A DNA stretch of 7,325 nucleotides from Pseudomonadota bacterium (GTDB lineage Bacteria > Pseudomonadota > Gammaproteobacteria > Steroidobacterales > Steroidobacteraceae): contig CANGMU010000113.1 of assembly GCA_947454665.1 (NCBI GenBank), positions 1 to 7,325 of the forward strand, read 5' to 3'. Made by a program: the position numbers and the translations under genes. The first letter of the stretch is position 1; each line of letters begins with the position of its first letter. The notes under the pieces were generated by a model that did not search any database, was not told the DNA's origin, and was given only the letters and a program-made list of their open reading frames with translations. Positions 1 to 5,943 of the stretch are shown here, piece by piece.

Positions 1-117
1 GCCCTTGAGTTGGTGCGGCACCTCGCCTTCGACAGGCAGGTCCGGGACCTGGCCCTGGTAGCGGCCTGGCGCGGCCGGGTTCAGGTAATAGTTCGTATCG
101 GTCTGGAAATGGGCCAT
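1..117 (-). CDS. Carotenoid oxygenase-like protein (lignostilbene dioxygenase/RPE65 family), N-terminal fragment
   Basis: The first 39 codons of a gene that runs off the left edge. The visible peptide starts MAHFQTDTNYYLNP and continues with a VPDLPVEGEVPHQLKG segment. That segment fits the typical opening of carotenoid cleavage oxygenases, where a 'dLpVeGeiP.eL.G' stretch precedes the first blade of the seven-bladed propeller. Family members use a four-histidine Fe(II) centre to split C=C bonds in carotenoids, stilbenes or phenylpropenoids; none of those histidines lies in the visible part, so the substrate cannot be judged. The start is supported by a GGGGGAG ribosome-binding site six bases upstream. 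The gene has its own 96-base leader with a candidate terminator and a 14-base palindrome, so it is probably transcribed separately from the operon upstream. The family assignment rests only on this N-terminal pattern. Confidence 0.68.
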   Translation of the reverse strand, partial: MAHFQTDTNYYLNPAAPGRYQGQVPDLPVEGEVPHQLKG

Positions 118-150
118 GACGTTCTCCCCCTGCAAAGACAGGAGGAGATT

Positions 151-164
151 GTTGCGATCGCAAC
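151..164. promoter_or_regulatory. Perfect 14-bp palindrome, candidate operator
   Basis: GTTGCGATCGCAAC is its own reverse complement over all 14 bases. It lies 34 bases upstream of the carotenoid oxygenase-like start codon and downstream of the candidate terminator that closes the preceding operon. This is a suitable place for a repressor or activator site. No regulator gene is visible in the window, so the cognate protein is unknown. The core GCGATCGC is an 8-mer that can also arise by chance. Confidence 0.42.
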
Positions 165-181
165 CTAGACGCGCGATACGG

Positions 182-206
182 AAAAGCCGCAGCCGCCTGC
201 GGCCTT
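182..206 (-). terminator. Candidate rho-independent terminator after the MetE-like/VOC operon
   Basis: On the minus strand, eight bases after the stop of the last operon gene, GCCGCA and TGCGGC form a perfect 6-bp stem around a GGCGGC loop. The stem can be extended by one G-U and two A-T pairs, and TTTTCC follows. A GC-rich stem with a short T run is the usual intrinsic terminator layout. The T run is short, so termination may be partial. Confidence 0.55.
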
Positions 207-213
207 GCCGGAT

Positions 214-1362
214 TTACCGACCCCAGAGCCTCTTCGACGCGATGCGCGCGCCTTCGACCAGCGCCGCCATCTTCATGTAGGCAATGTCCGGCTCGACCGG
301 ACCAAAGCCCGCGAAGGTGCCGAAGCCGCAATCCGTGCCGGCCACGACGCGTTCCTTACCGACCACCGACGCGAATTTCTCGAGCCGTTCTGCCACCAGC
401 AGCGGGTGCTCGACATAGTTCGTGGTCGTGCTCAGCACGCCCGGGATCAGCACCTTCTCGTCAGGGACCTTCACGTCCTTGAACACGATCCACTCGTGCG
501 CATGGCGCGGGTTGGCGGCTTCGAAGAGCAGGCCGTCCGCCCTTGCCTTCAGGACGACCGGCAGCAAACGCTCCATCGGCACGTCGTGGTGATGAGGGCC
601 TTCGTAATTGCCCCAGCACACGTGCATGCGCACCTTGCTCGACGGCACGTTGCGCAGCGCATGGTTAAGCACCTCGATGTGCCGCGCAGCCAGCGAGAGG
701 AATTCCTCGACCGTGTTGTGGCGGTACATCGTGTGTCGACCCATGCCGAGATCCGGCGCGTCGATCTGCACCAGCAGGCCTGCCTGCGTGATGCCTTCGT
801 ATTCGATGCGCAGCGCCTCGGCGAGCGCTTCGAGGTAGGCATCCTGCGTCGGGTAATGGTCGTTGGGCTGGAACAGCGCGATCGTGCCGGGCGAGGCCGC
901 GTTGATGAAGGCTTCCACCGGCTTCGAGGCCGCGGCGGCGGCCTTGAGGTTCGCGATGTCGGCGTTCATCGGACCGAGGTTCTTCACCGCGATGTCGGCG
1001 ACGCACTTGGGCCGGCGGTATTTCGCCGTCGAACCGCCCGCAGCCAGCTTCTTCAGCAGGCCCGGGAACTCGACCAGGTCTTGTCCCGGCTCGCGCGGAG
1101 TATCGCCGTCGAAGCCGGTAAAGCGATCCGCGATGTAGGTCGCGTAGCTGATCTTGCTCATCTCGCCGTCACTGACGACGTCGATGCCCGTCTCGACCTG
1201 GCGCTTGACCACGGCCGCCACGGCATCGGTGATGACCTGATCCGCCGCTGCGACGTCCGTGATCGTGCCCTGCTCGCGCCCGAAGAGCACGTCGGTGACC
1301 GCCTGCGATCGGGGCAGGCTGCCGACGTGCGTCGTCAGGATCCGTTCGTTGCTACGCTGCAT
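214..1362 (-). CDS. MetE-like zinc-dependent methyl/alkyl transferase (cobalamin-independent methionine synthase catalytic domain), copy 1
   Basis: A 382-residue protein with only the catalytic barrel of cobalamin-independent methionine synthase; full MetE has about 750 residues in two barrels. The barrel opens with HVGSLPRS (12-19), followed by ETGIDVVSDGEMSK (57-70), the pattern of the homocysteine/folate side. The zinc ligands expected from MetE are all present: His247 and Cys249 in MHVCWGN, Glu281 in LFEAANP and Cys345 in GTDCGFGT. Asp201 in VQIDAPD matches the folate-contacting aspartate region. It is therefore probably an active zinc thiolate or alkyl transferase. Lacking the N-terminal half and lying in a catabolic operon, it is unlikely to be the housekeeping methionine synthase; related barrels include epoxyalkane:coenzyme M transferase. 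The start lies seven bases after the VOC stop and has no clear Shine-Dalgarno, which suggests translational coupling. Methyl donor and acceptor are unknown. Confidence 0.88.
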   Translation of the reverse strand: MQRSNERILTTHVGSLPRSQAVTDVLFGREQGTITDVAAADQVITDAVAAVVKRQVETGIDVVSDGEMSKISYATYIADRFTGFDGDTPREPGQDLVEFPGLLKKLAAGGSTAKYRRPKCVADIAVKNLGPMNADIANLKAAAAASKPVEAFINAASPGTIALFQPNDHYPTQDAYLEALAEALRIEYEGITQAGLLVQIDAPDLGMGRHTMYRHNTVEEFLSLAARHIEVLNHALRNVPSSKVRMHVCWGNYEGPHHHDVPMERLLPVVLKARADGLLFEAANPRHAHEWIVFKDVKVPDEKVLIPGVLSTTTNYVEHPLLVAERLEKFASVVGKERVVAGTDCGFGTFAGFGPVEPDIAYMKMAALVEGARIASKRLWGR

Positions 1363-1368
1363 GGTCGA

Positions 1369-1899
1369 TCAACGGAACATGTTGTTGGAGGTGTGGTCGC
1401 CGCCGAGCCAGCGCTTGAGCTCCGTGTGCGCGTCCTTCAGGCGGATCGCGTTGATCTTTTCTGCATCCGGGTGGTCGTGCGTGAACTCGAGAATCAGGCC
1501 GTTGGGATCGTTGACGTAGACCGAGCGGCAATAGCCGTGCTCGAGGACGTAGGTTTCCTTGATGCCATGCTCGGCGATGCGCTGCTCGATGCCCGCCTGG
1601 GTCTCCGCATCGACGTTCAACGCAATGTGGTTGAACGGCGACGACGGGATCTTGGGGCCGAACAGCGCCGCATCCCGCTCGTTGGCGAACTGGAAGAACG
1701 CCAGCGCGCCGCCATCACCAATGGCGAAGAAGCAATGGCAGTACGTGCGCAGCTCGCCGAAGAGCTCGTCCGTCTCGCACCACGTGGCGACCAGCGGTAA
1801 CCCGATGACGTCCTCATAGAACTGGCGGGTGGCCTCCAGGTCGCGCGTCACGTAAGCCGTGTGGTGCAGGCGCGAGGGCAACTTTGCGGTGGCGGACAT
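1369..1899 (-). CDS. VOC (vicinal oxygen chelate)/glyoxalase-fold protein
   Basis: A 176-residue protein with two beta-alpha-beta-beta-beta modules. Module 1 opens with LHHTAYVTRDLEATRQFYEDVIGLP (11-35) and ends near LAFFQF (66-71). Module 2 opens with FNHIALNV (89-96) and ends with DPNGLILEFTHD (131-142). Likely metal ligands are His13, His91 and Glu138. The usual first-module acidic ligand seems to be replaced, with Gln70 or a neighbouring Phe at that place, so metal type or stoichiometry may differ from glyoxalase I. VOC proteins include glyoxalases, extradiol dioxygenases, epimerases and fosfomycin-type transferases; the sequence alone does not choose between them, and a lyase, isomerase or dioxygenase acting on a pathway intermediate is plausible. 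The start has a strong GAGGAGAA site. That site directly follows the stop of a TonB-dependent receptor remnant, so the gene probably once sat behind a full receptor gene. Confidence 0.85.
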   Translation of the reverse strand: MSATAKLPSRLHHTAYVTRDLEATRQFYEDVIGLPLVATWCETDELFGELRTYCHCFFAIGDGGALAFFQFANERDAALFGPKIPSSPFNHIALNVDAETQAGIEQRIAEHGIKETYVLEHGYCRSVYVNDPNGLILEFTHDHPDAEKINAIRLKDAHTELKRWLGGDHTSNNMFR

Positions 1900-1910
1900 G
1901 TTCGTTCTCC

Positions 1911-1953
1911 TCAGAACTTATAGCTGTATTCGATGCCGTAGCGCCGCGCGTCA
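1911..1953 (-). pseudogene. C-terminal remnant of a TonB-dependent receptor
   Basis: Between the stop of the upstream MetE-like gene and the VOC ribosome-binding site, the minus strand encodes DARRYGIEYSYKF followed by TGA. TonB-dependent outer-membrane receptors typically end this way: a last beta-strand of the form PR.YG.E.SY.F with a terminal Phe needed for barrel insertion. The frame is shifted by one base from the MetE-like gene and has no receptor sequence or start upstream, because MetE coding sequence takes over. It cannot be expressed as a receptor. The receptor-like similarity may extend a few codons into the MetE-like tail (to about 1963). I read it as the scar left when the gene cassette upstream replaced the body of a receptor gene. 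A chance match over 13 codons is possible but unlikely, given the composition and the stop at the exact end. Confidence 0.6.
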
Positions 1954-2991
1954 GCGGGCAACCGGCCGGCCGTGCCGGGCGCGGGCGAGCTTGGCGCCAT
2001 CGACCATGGCCTTGAGCTTGCCGAATGCGATTTCGCGCGGGAGATACTTCATGCCGCAGTCCGGCGCGATGATGACGTCAGCCGGGTCGATGTAGGGCAG
2101 CGCCCGTTCGATGCGTGCCGCGACCGTCTCGGCCGTTTCCACGGCGGGATCGGACAGGTCGATCACGCCCAGGATGATCTTCTTGCCCTTGAGCTGCGTG
2201 AGGATCGAGCAGTCGAGGTTCGACTGCGCCGTTTCCAGCGAGATCATGTGGCAGCCGCAGCCCTTGAACTCCGGCAGGAAGTCATAGCCTGCCGGGCGTG
2301 CATGGATGATGGCCGCGTAGCCGAAGCAGATGTGCACGGCGATCTGGCCCTGCACGCCTTCCAGCGCGCGGTTCAACGCGTCCACGCCCCAGGCGCGCGC
2401 TTCGTCCGGTCGGGCCTGCATGTAAGGCTCGTCGATCTGCACGATGTCGGCGCCGGCGGCAAACAGGTCACGCAGCTCTTCGTTCAAGGCCGCGGCGTAA
2501 TCCATGGCCGCCAACTGGCGGCTGCCACCGTAATGGTCGATCTGCGCCTGCTGGGCCATCGTGAAGGGGCCCGGCACGGTGAACTTCACCGGCTTGTTCG
2601 TGTGGGCCTTCAGGAACTCAAGGTCGCGCACGCCGACGGCATGCCGGCGACGGATCGGTCCGACCACGCGCGGCACCGGGTTCGGGTGGCCGCTGCGATC
2701 CAGCGCCTCGCCCGGATTGTCGAGGTCAACGCCGTCCAGCGCGGTGGCGAAATGGTTGGAGTAGCTTTCGCGACGGATCTCGCCGTCACCGATGATGTCG
2801 ATGCCCGCCATTTCCTGCATGGCGATGGCGACGATCGTCGCGTCATCCTGGGCTTCCGCGAGGTATTCAGCCGGGATGCGCCAGAGCTCCTTCGCACGCA
2901 CGCGCGGCGGGAATCGCCCGGCAAGCTTCTTGCGATCAATCAGCCATTCCGGCTGCGGGGTGCTGCCAACAATCGTCGTCGGGAACAACAT
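1951..2991 (-). CDS. MetE-like zinc-dependent methyl/alkyl transferase, copy 2
   Basis: A 346-residue stand-alone MetE catalytic barrel from a different subfamily than the copy at 214-1362. It begins MLFPTTIVGSTPQPEWLIDR, a typical start for this subfamily, so I use the ATG at 2991. An in-frame GTG at 3012 would add seven residues overlapping the upstream gene, and an AGGAG lies ten bases before the ATG. Zinc ligands by family comparison are His220 and Cys222 (VHICFGY), Glu253 (ISLETAQ) and Cys312 (APDCGMKY). GDGEIRRESY (68-77) and VQIDEP (184-189) match substrate-side motifs. An additional CGCH group (245-248) just before Glu253 is notable as possible extra metal or thiol chemistry. The start is five bases after the CoA transferase stop, in the same operon. 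The last residues look unusual and abut the TonB receptor remnant, so the C-terminus may have been altered by recombination. Substrate unknown; a methyl or alkyl transfer between a pathway compound and a thiol or folate is inferred. Confidence 0.87.
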   Translation of the reverse strand: MLFPTTIVGSTPQPEWLIDRKKLAGRFPPRVRAKELWRIPAEYLAEAQDDATIVAIAMQEMAGIDIIGDGEIRRESYSNHFATALDGVDLDNPGEALDRSGHPNPVPRVVGPIRRRHAVGVRDLEFLKAHTNKPVKFTVPGPFTMAQQAQIDHYGGSRQLAAMDYAAALNEELRDLFAAGADIVQIDEPYMQARPDEARAWGVDALNRALEGVQGQIAVHICFGYAAIIHARPAGYDFLPEFKGCGCHMISLETAQSNLDCSILTQLKGKKIILGVIDLSDPAVETAETVAARIERALPYIDPADVIIAPDCGMKYLPREIAFGKLKAMVDGAKLARARHGRPVAR

Positions 2992-2996
2992 CGTTT

Positions 2997-4157
2997 TTAT
3001 ACTCCTGGCCACTTTTCGCCACGGGCAAGCGCCGCGCGGATCGCGGCGCCCTGTTCATCGATCATCGGCGCCGAGCGCACGGAAGCCGCACGCTCACCGG
3101 CGAACTGTACGGCTGGTCGAACCGCATGGGTGGCGCCGTGCGGGTTTTCGACCGGCACGAACAGACCCATGTGGATCGCCTGGGGATCCGCGACGACTTC
3201 ATCGACGCGGTTGATGGGGGCAAACGGCACGTCGCTGGAACCCAGCCGCTCCACCCAATACGACGCGGGCTGACGACGGAACGCCGCATCCAGGGCTGCG
3301 CCGAGCTCGGTGTAATGCTCGATGCGCGACAGGCGATTGGCGAAGCGCGGATCGCCGGCGATGCCCGGGTCCTCGATCGCGGCGAGCAGGCCGGTCCAGA
3401 ATTTCTCGATCGACGAAAGATGGATCGCGATCAGGCGGTCATCCGCCGTGTGCAGGATGTGCGCCTGCGCGAGCTTCGGCCGGTCACTGGACTTGGGAAT
3501 GGCACCCAACGCGAAGAAGGCTGCATAGGGCTCGACCGCGAAGTGCGACATGGCCTCGAGCATGGACACCTCGACGAGCGTGCCCTGCCCTGTCCGCCCT
3601 CGCTGCACCAGCGCACCCAGTACGCCATAGGCCGCATAGATGCCCGTGATGGCATCGGCGAGCGCCGGACCCAGGAAACGCGGGCGGTCCACATCGACAA
3701 CGACGCTCAGGAAGCCGCTCAGGGCCTGGGCGACCGAGTCATAGCTCGGCCGGCCGACATAGGGACCTGTCGAACCAAAACCGCTGATCGAGCAGTACAC
3801 GAGCCGCGGGTTGATCTCCTGCAGCCGCTTCGCGCCGGCGCCCAGTCGGTCGGCCGTGCCTGGACGGAAGTTCTGGATGAAGACGTCGGCCTCTGCAATC
3901 AGCCCATCGAAGATCGCGCGGTCCGCGTCAGTCTTCATGTCCAGCGCGAGGCTGCGCTTGTTGCGGTTGTAAGCCTGGAAGTGCGGCGAGTAGTTGCTGC
4001 CCTGGTAGGAGCGATACGGGTCACCGTCCGGACTTTCAACCTTGATCACGTCGGCGCCCAGGTCGGCCAGCATCATGCCGGCGCAGGGACCGGTGATGAA
4101 GGTGCCTTGCTCAACGACACGGATGCCCTTCAGCACCCCGGAAAGCGTGGAGTTCAT
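2997..4157 (-). CDS. Class III CoA transferase (CaiB/BaiF family)
   Basis: A 386-residue protein of normal length for family III CoA transferases, which move CoA between acids through an aspartyl-CoA intermediate and form interlocked dimers. The N-terminal Rossmann-like part shows LKGIRVVEQGTFITGPCAGMMLADLGADVIKVE (9-41), followed by NRNKRSLALDMK (64-75) and DVFIQNFRPG (91-100). SGFGSTGPY (125-133) and the conserved segment GPALADAITGIYAAYG (163-178) follow, with Asp168 as the likely catalytic aspartate. The C-terminal part, with FAPINRVDEVVADPQ, is also typical. The start lies three bases after the lyase stop and has a GGGGGAA site that overlaps that stop codon. Pairing with a citryl-CoA lyase-like protein suggests that it activates an organic acid to the CoA thioester that the lyase then cleaves, possibly recycling the CoA to the next acid. 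The acid is not identifiable from sequence. Confidence 0.93.
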   Translation of the reverse strand: MNSTLSGVLKGIRVVEQGTFITGPCAGMMLADLGADVIKVESPDGDPYRSYQGSNYSPHFQAYNRNKRSLALDMKTDADRAIFDGLIAEADVFIQNFRPGTADRLGAGAKRLQEINPRLVYCSISGFGSTGPYVGRPSYDSVAQALSGFLSVVVDVDRPRFLGPALADAITGIYAAYGVLGALVQRGRTGQGTLVEVSMLEAMSHFAVEPYAAFFALGAIPKSSDRPKLAQAHILHTADDRLIAIHLSSIEKFWTGLLAAIEDPGIAGDPRFANRLSRIEHYTELGAALDAAFRRQPASYWVERLGSSDVPFAPINRVDEVVADPQAIHMGLFVPVENPHGATHAVRPAVQFAGERAASVRSAPMIDEQGAAIRAALARGEKWPGV

Positions 4158-4160
4158 GTC

Positions 4161-4970
4161 TTATTCCCCCGGCACGAAGCCCGCGGGGGACTCGCCGTCA
4201 TAACCAATGGCATTTTCGGCCGCGTGGGACATCACGAAGCCGATCGGGCGCAGCTGCTCTTCGAGCAGGTGCGCGATGAGACCCGCAGTGCGGGCCAGCA
4301 GCGGTACGCCCTTCAGCGCGCCCAGCGGGAAACCCGCATCGAGCAGCACGGAAGGAATCGCACCGGACACGTTCATGGCCAAGGCCTTGCCAACGATCTG
4401 CGGGATATGGCGTTCGACGGCCAGTGCAACCTCCACATGCCGACCGGCGGTTCCCGAGTCGCGGGAGATCTGCAGCAGCTTCTGTGCGCGCGGATCGGCG
4501 CCCTTGTGCAGCGGATGGCCATAACCCGGAATGGCACGCTTGACGGCGCGGTAGTCGCGCAGCACCTGAGCCGCCGCGTCGTCGATCGACAGGTTCGCGC
4601 CGTCGGCCTTGGCAAGGATTTCGGCGAAGAAACGGCCGGCAGCCTCGCTGGAGCCCAGCACCACCGAGCCGCAACCGAGGATGCCCGCGGCGACGGCGCC
4701 CTGCATCGCTTCAGGTGCCGCAGCCAGCGTCATGCGGCTGGCCTGCACGCTGGGCACGAGTCCGTGTTCGGCGATGGCCACCAGGGTGGCGTCGAGCACG
4801 CGACGCTGATCCTGCGTGGGCAGCTTGCCGGTGACGAGCAACCAGAAATGTTCCGTGAAATCGACCGCACCGATGAGGTCATTCACCAGGTCGCGTCCGC
4901 GGACGACGATCGTTTCGGCATTGGAGGCGGATATGGCCGTCGTACGATGGGCCTGCGAACCGATCTTCAT
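4161..4970 (-). CDS. Citrate synthase/citryl-CoA lyase-family protein
   Basis: A 269-residue short member of the citrate synthase superfamily, the size of stand-alone citryl-CoA lyases rather than of 400-residue citrate synthases. PGYGHPLHKGADPR (148-161) matches the citrate synthase loop carrying His320 (pig numbering; here His152). MNVSGAIPSVLLDAGFP (199-215) and LLARTAGLIAHLLEEQ (224-239) match the C-terminal core. Two classical residues appear to be missing: the His274 region reads LGCGSVVLGSSEA (98-110), and the Asp375 position in 'NVD' reads NVS (Ser202). It may therefore cleave or form a C-C bond on a CoA ester by a modified mechanism, or act on another acyl-CoA. I use the ATG at 4970. 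The frame stays open to 5108, but the added 46 residues are low in family character and the domain begins at MKIGSQAHRT. It is first in the operon and adjoins the CoA transferase. Confidence 0.84.
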   Translation of the reverse strand: MKIGSQAHRTTAISASNAETIVVRGRDLVNDLIGAVDFTEHFWLLVTGKLPTQDQRRVLDATLVAIAEHGLVPSVQASRMTLAAAPEAMQGAVAAGILGCGSVVLGSSEAAGRFFAEILAKADGANLSIDDAAAQVLRDYRAVKRAIPGYGHPLHKGADPRAQKLLQISRDSGTAGRHVEVALAVERHIPQIVGKALAMNVSGAIPSVLLDAGFPLGALKGVPLLARTAGLIAHLLEEQLRPIGFVMSHAAENAIGYDGESPAGFVPGE

Positions 4971-5145
4971 CCTGCTGGAGTCCCCGTCTTGAATACTTCG
5001 TTGTGATTGGGCAGCGAAGTGTGCTTCGCTAGCCGAAAAGAATGGTGGCCCCCGCGCAGCGGGAACGCAAGCACCACCCCGACCCAACTTTGCAGATCGC
5101 GGCACCATGCCTTCACATCACGGAAACAGCGCATTCGAAGGCCAC
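4971..5145. promoter_or_regulatory. Divergent intergenic control region
   Basis: This is the largest gene-free stretch in the window, between the lyase gene (minus) and the hydrolase gene (plus), and must hold promoters for both unless read-through occurs. It contains a strong inverted repeat at 5013-5030, an additional ACTTCG/CGAAGT pair (4995-5000 and 5015-5020) and a GC-rich hairpin (CCCGC/GCGGG, 5051-5063) flanked by GGTGG and CCACC. On the minus strand, TTCGCT and TATTCA are spaced by 17 bases and could be a weak promoter for the operon, but each matches the sigma-70 consensus at only three positions. No clear plus-strand promoter was seen. Confidence 0.45.
5013..5030. promoter_or_regulatory. 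Perfect inverted repeat, candidate operator or leader hairpin
   Basis: AGCGAAG-TGTG-CTTCGCT forms a perfect 7-bp inverted repeat with a 4-base loop. The flanking GC (5011-5012) and GC (5032-5033) could pair past a one-base bulge. It lies 43 bases upstream of the lyase start, at or beside the weak candidate -35 element, so it could be a regulator site. It could equally be an RNA hairpin in a leader. No T run follows on either strand, so it is not an intrinsic terminator. Confidence 0.42.
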
Positions 5146-5943
5146 ATGGACCTGCGCGGGACCCGCCTGTACTACCGGCTTGCCGGTAGCGGTCCGGCCC
5201 TGCTCCTGTTGCACGGCTGGGCACTGGACGGGGCAATGTGGCGGGGTTTGCAGGACCGCCTTGCGCGGGACTTCAGCGTGCTGGTCGTGGACCGGCGTGG
5301 CTATGGCCGTTCGACCGGACAGCCGTCCATCGAACGCGAGGTCGGGGACCTGAGGGTCCTGTGTCAGCGACTGGGCTTGCGCAACATCGCCGTGCTCGGC
5401 ATGTCGCAGGCGGCTCGCGTGGCCTTGCGCCTCGCCCTGAGTCGGTCCTTGCGCGTGTCCTGCCTCGTGCTCGACGGACCGCCAGGACCGACACGCGGTG
5501 AAACTGAGCCTGCCACCGAGGATCCGCCACTCACACAGTATCGGAGACTCCTGACGGAACGGGGACTGGGCGCATTCCGCAAGGCCTGGCGGGCGCATCC
5601 TTTGCTGGCCCTGCACACGGCCGGACGCCGCACGCGTGCCCTCGTCGACGACATCGGGCGCCGCTATACCGGTCTGGATCTGAGGCGAAACCGTCGCAGC
5701 GATTCGATCCGAAGGCCCGTTAACCTGTCGCGGATCCGGCCTCCCACCCTTGTGCTCTGCGGAGCGAAGGATCTGCCCGCTCGCCAGCAGGAGGCGGCGG
5801 ACCTCGCGCAACGATTGCCAAGGTCACGCCTCATCCGGTTGCCCGGGTCCGGCCATCTGCCGAACCTGGACGTTCCCCTGCGTTACGAGCAGGCCTTGCG
5901 GGGCTTCCTGCGGCGTTATGCCTTGCGGAGCCGGAAGTCGTAA
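5146..5943 (+). CDS. Alpha/beta-hydrolase fold protein
   Basis: A 265-residue alpha/beta hydrolase, the only plus-strand gene. MDLRGTRLYYRLAGSGP leads into LLLLHGW (oxyanion loop, HG at 23-24), then VVDRRGYGRS (47-56). The nucleophile elbow GMSQA puts the serine at Ser87. The candidate acid is Asp209 in LCGAKDLP and the base His237 in GSGHLPNLD. The elbow departs from GxSxG because its last glycine is Ala. The region 120-195 (cap) is rich in Arg. I prefer the ATG at 5146. An ATG at 5107 would add 13 codons, but about half of them end in A or T, unlike the gene body, and no good ribosome site precedes it, whereas GAAGG lies four bases before 5146. Substrate is unknown; an ester or lactone hydrolase or C-C hydrolase is possible, and nothing ties it specifically to 3-oxoadipate enol-lactone. 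Its 3' end overlaps the convergent dioxygenase gene by 28 bases. Confidence 0.86.
   Translation: MDLRGTRLYYRLAGSGPALLLLHGWALDGAMWRGLQDRLARDFSVLVVDRRGYGRSTGQPSIEREVGDLRVLCQRLGLRNIAVLGMSQAARVALRLALSRSLRVSCLVLDGPPGPTRGETEPATEDPPLTQYRRLLTERGLGAFRKAWRAHPLLALHTAGRRTRALVDDIGRRYTGLDLRRNRRSDSIRRPVNLSRIRPPTLVLCGAKDLPARQQEAADLAQRLPRSRLIRLPGSGHLPNLDVPLRYEQALRGFLRRYALRSRKS

Noticed and set aside
214..1362. Housekeeping metE (methionine synthase)
   Set aside because: The protein has only the catalytic half, and its neighbours are catabolic. The zinc site supports the family but not this specific role.
205..1800. Plus-strand open frame of 531 codons opposite the MetE-like and VOC genes
   Set aside because: It is antisense to two genes with clear family motifs and catalytic residues. 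Its Arg/Asp/His/Val-rich product shows no recognisable domain, as expected for the mirror frame of GC-rich coding DNA.
1972..3273. Plus-strand open frame of 433 codons opposite the second MetE-like gene
   Set aside because: It is a mirror frame of a well-supported gene, crosses the gene boundary with the CoA transferase, has no ribosome-binding site and no domain pattern.
3126..5006. Plus-strand open frame of 626 codons opposite the CoA transferase and lyase
   Set aside because: It spans two well-supported minus-strand genes and ends in their promoter region. Its composition is that of an antisense shadow.
4971..5108. N-terminal extension of the lyase to an ATG at 5108
   Set aside because: The 46 added residues have no family pattern and contain the inverted repeats of the intergenic region, while the conserved domain begins at the ATG at 4970.
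5916..5943. Frameshift or misassembly as the cause of the hydrolase/dioxygenase overlap
   Set aside because: Both genes reach normal family length with intact C-terminal motifs, so a natural convergent overlap is the simpler reading.
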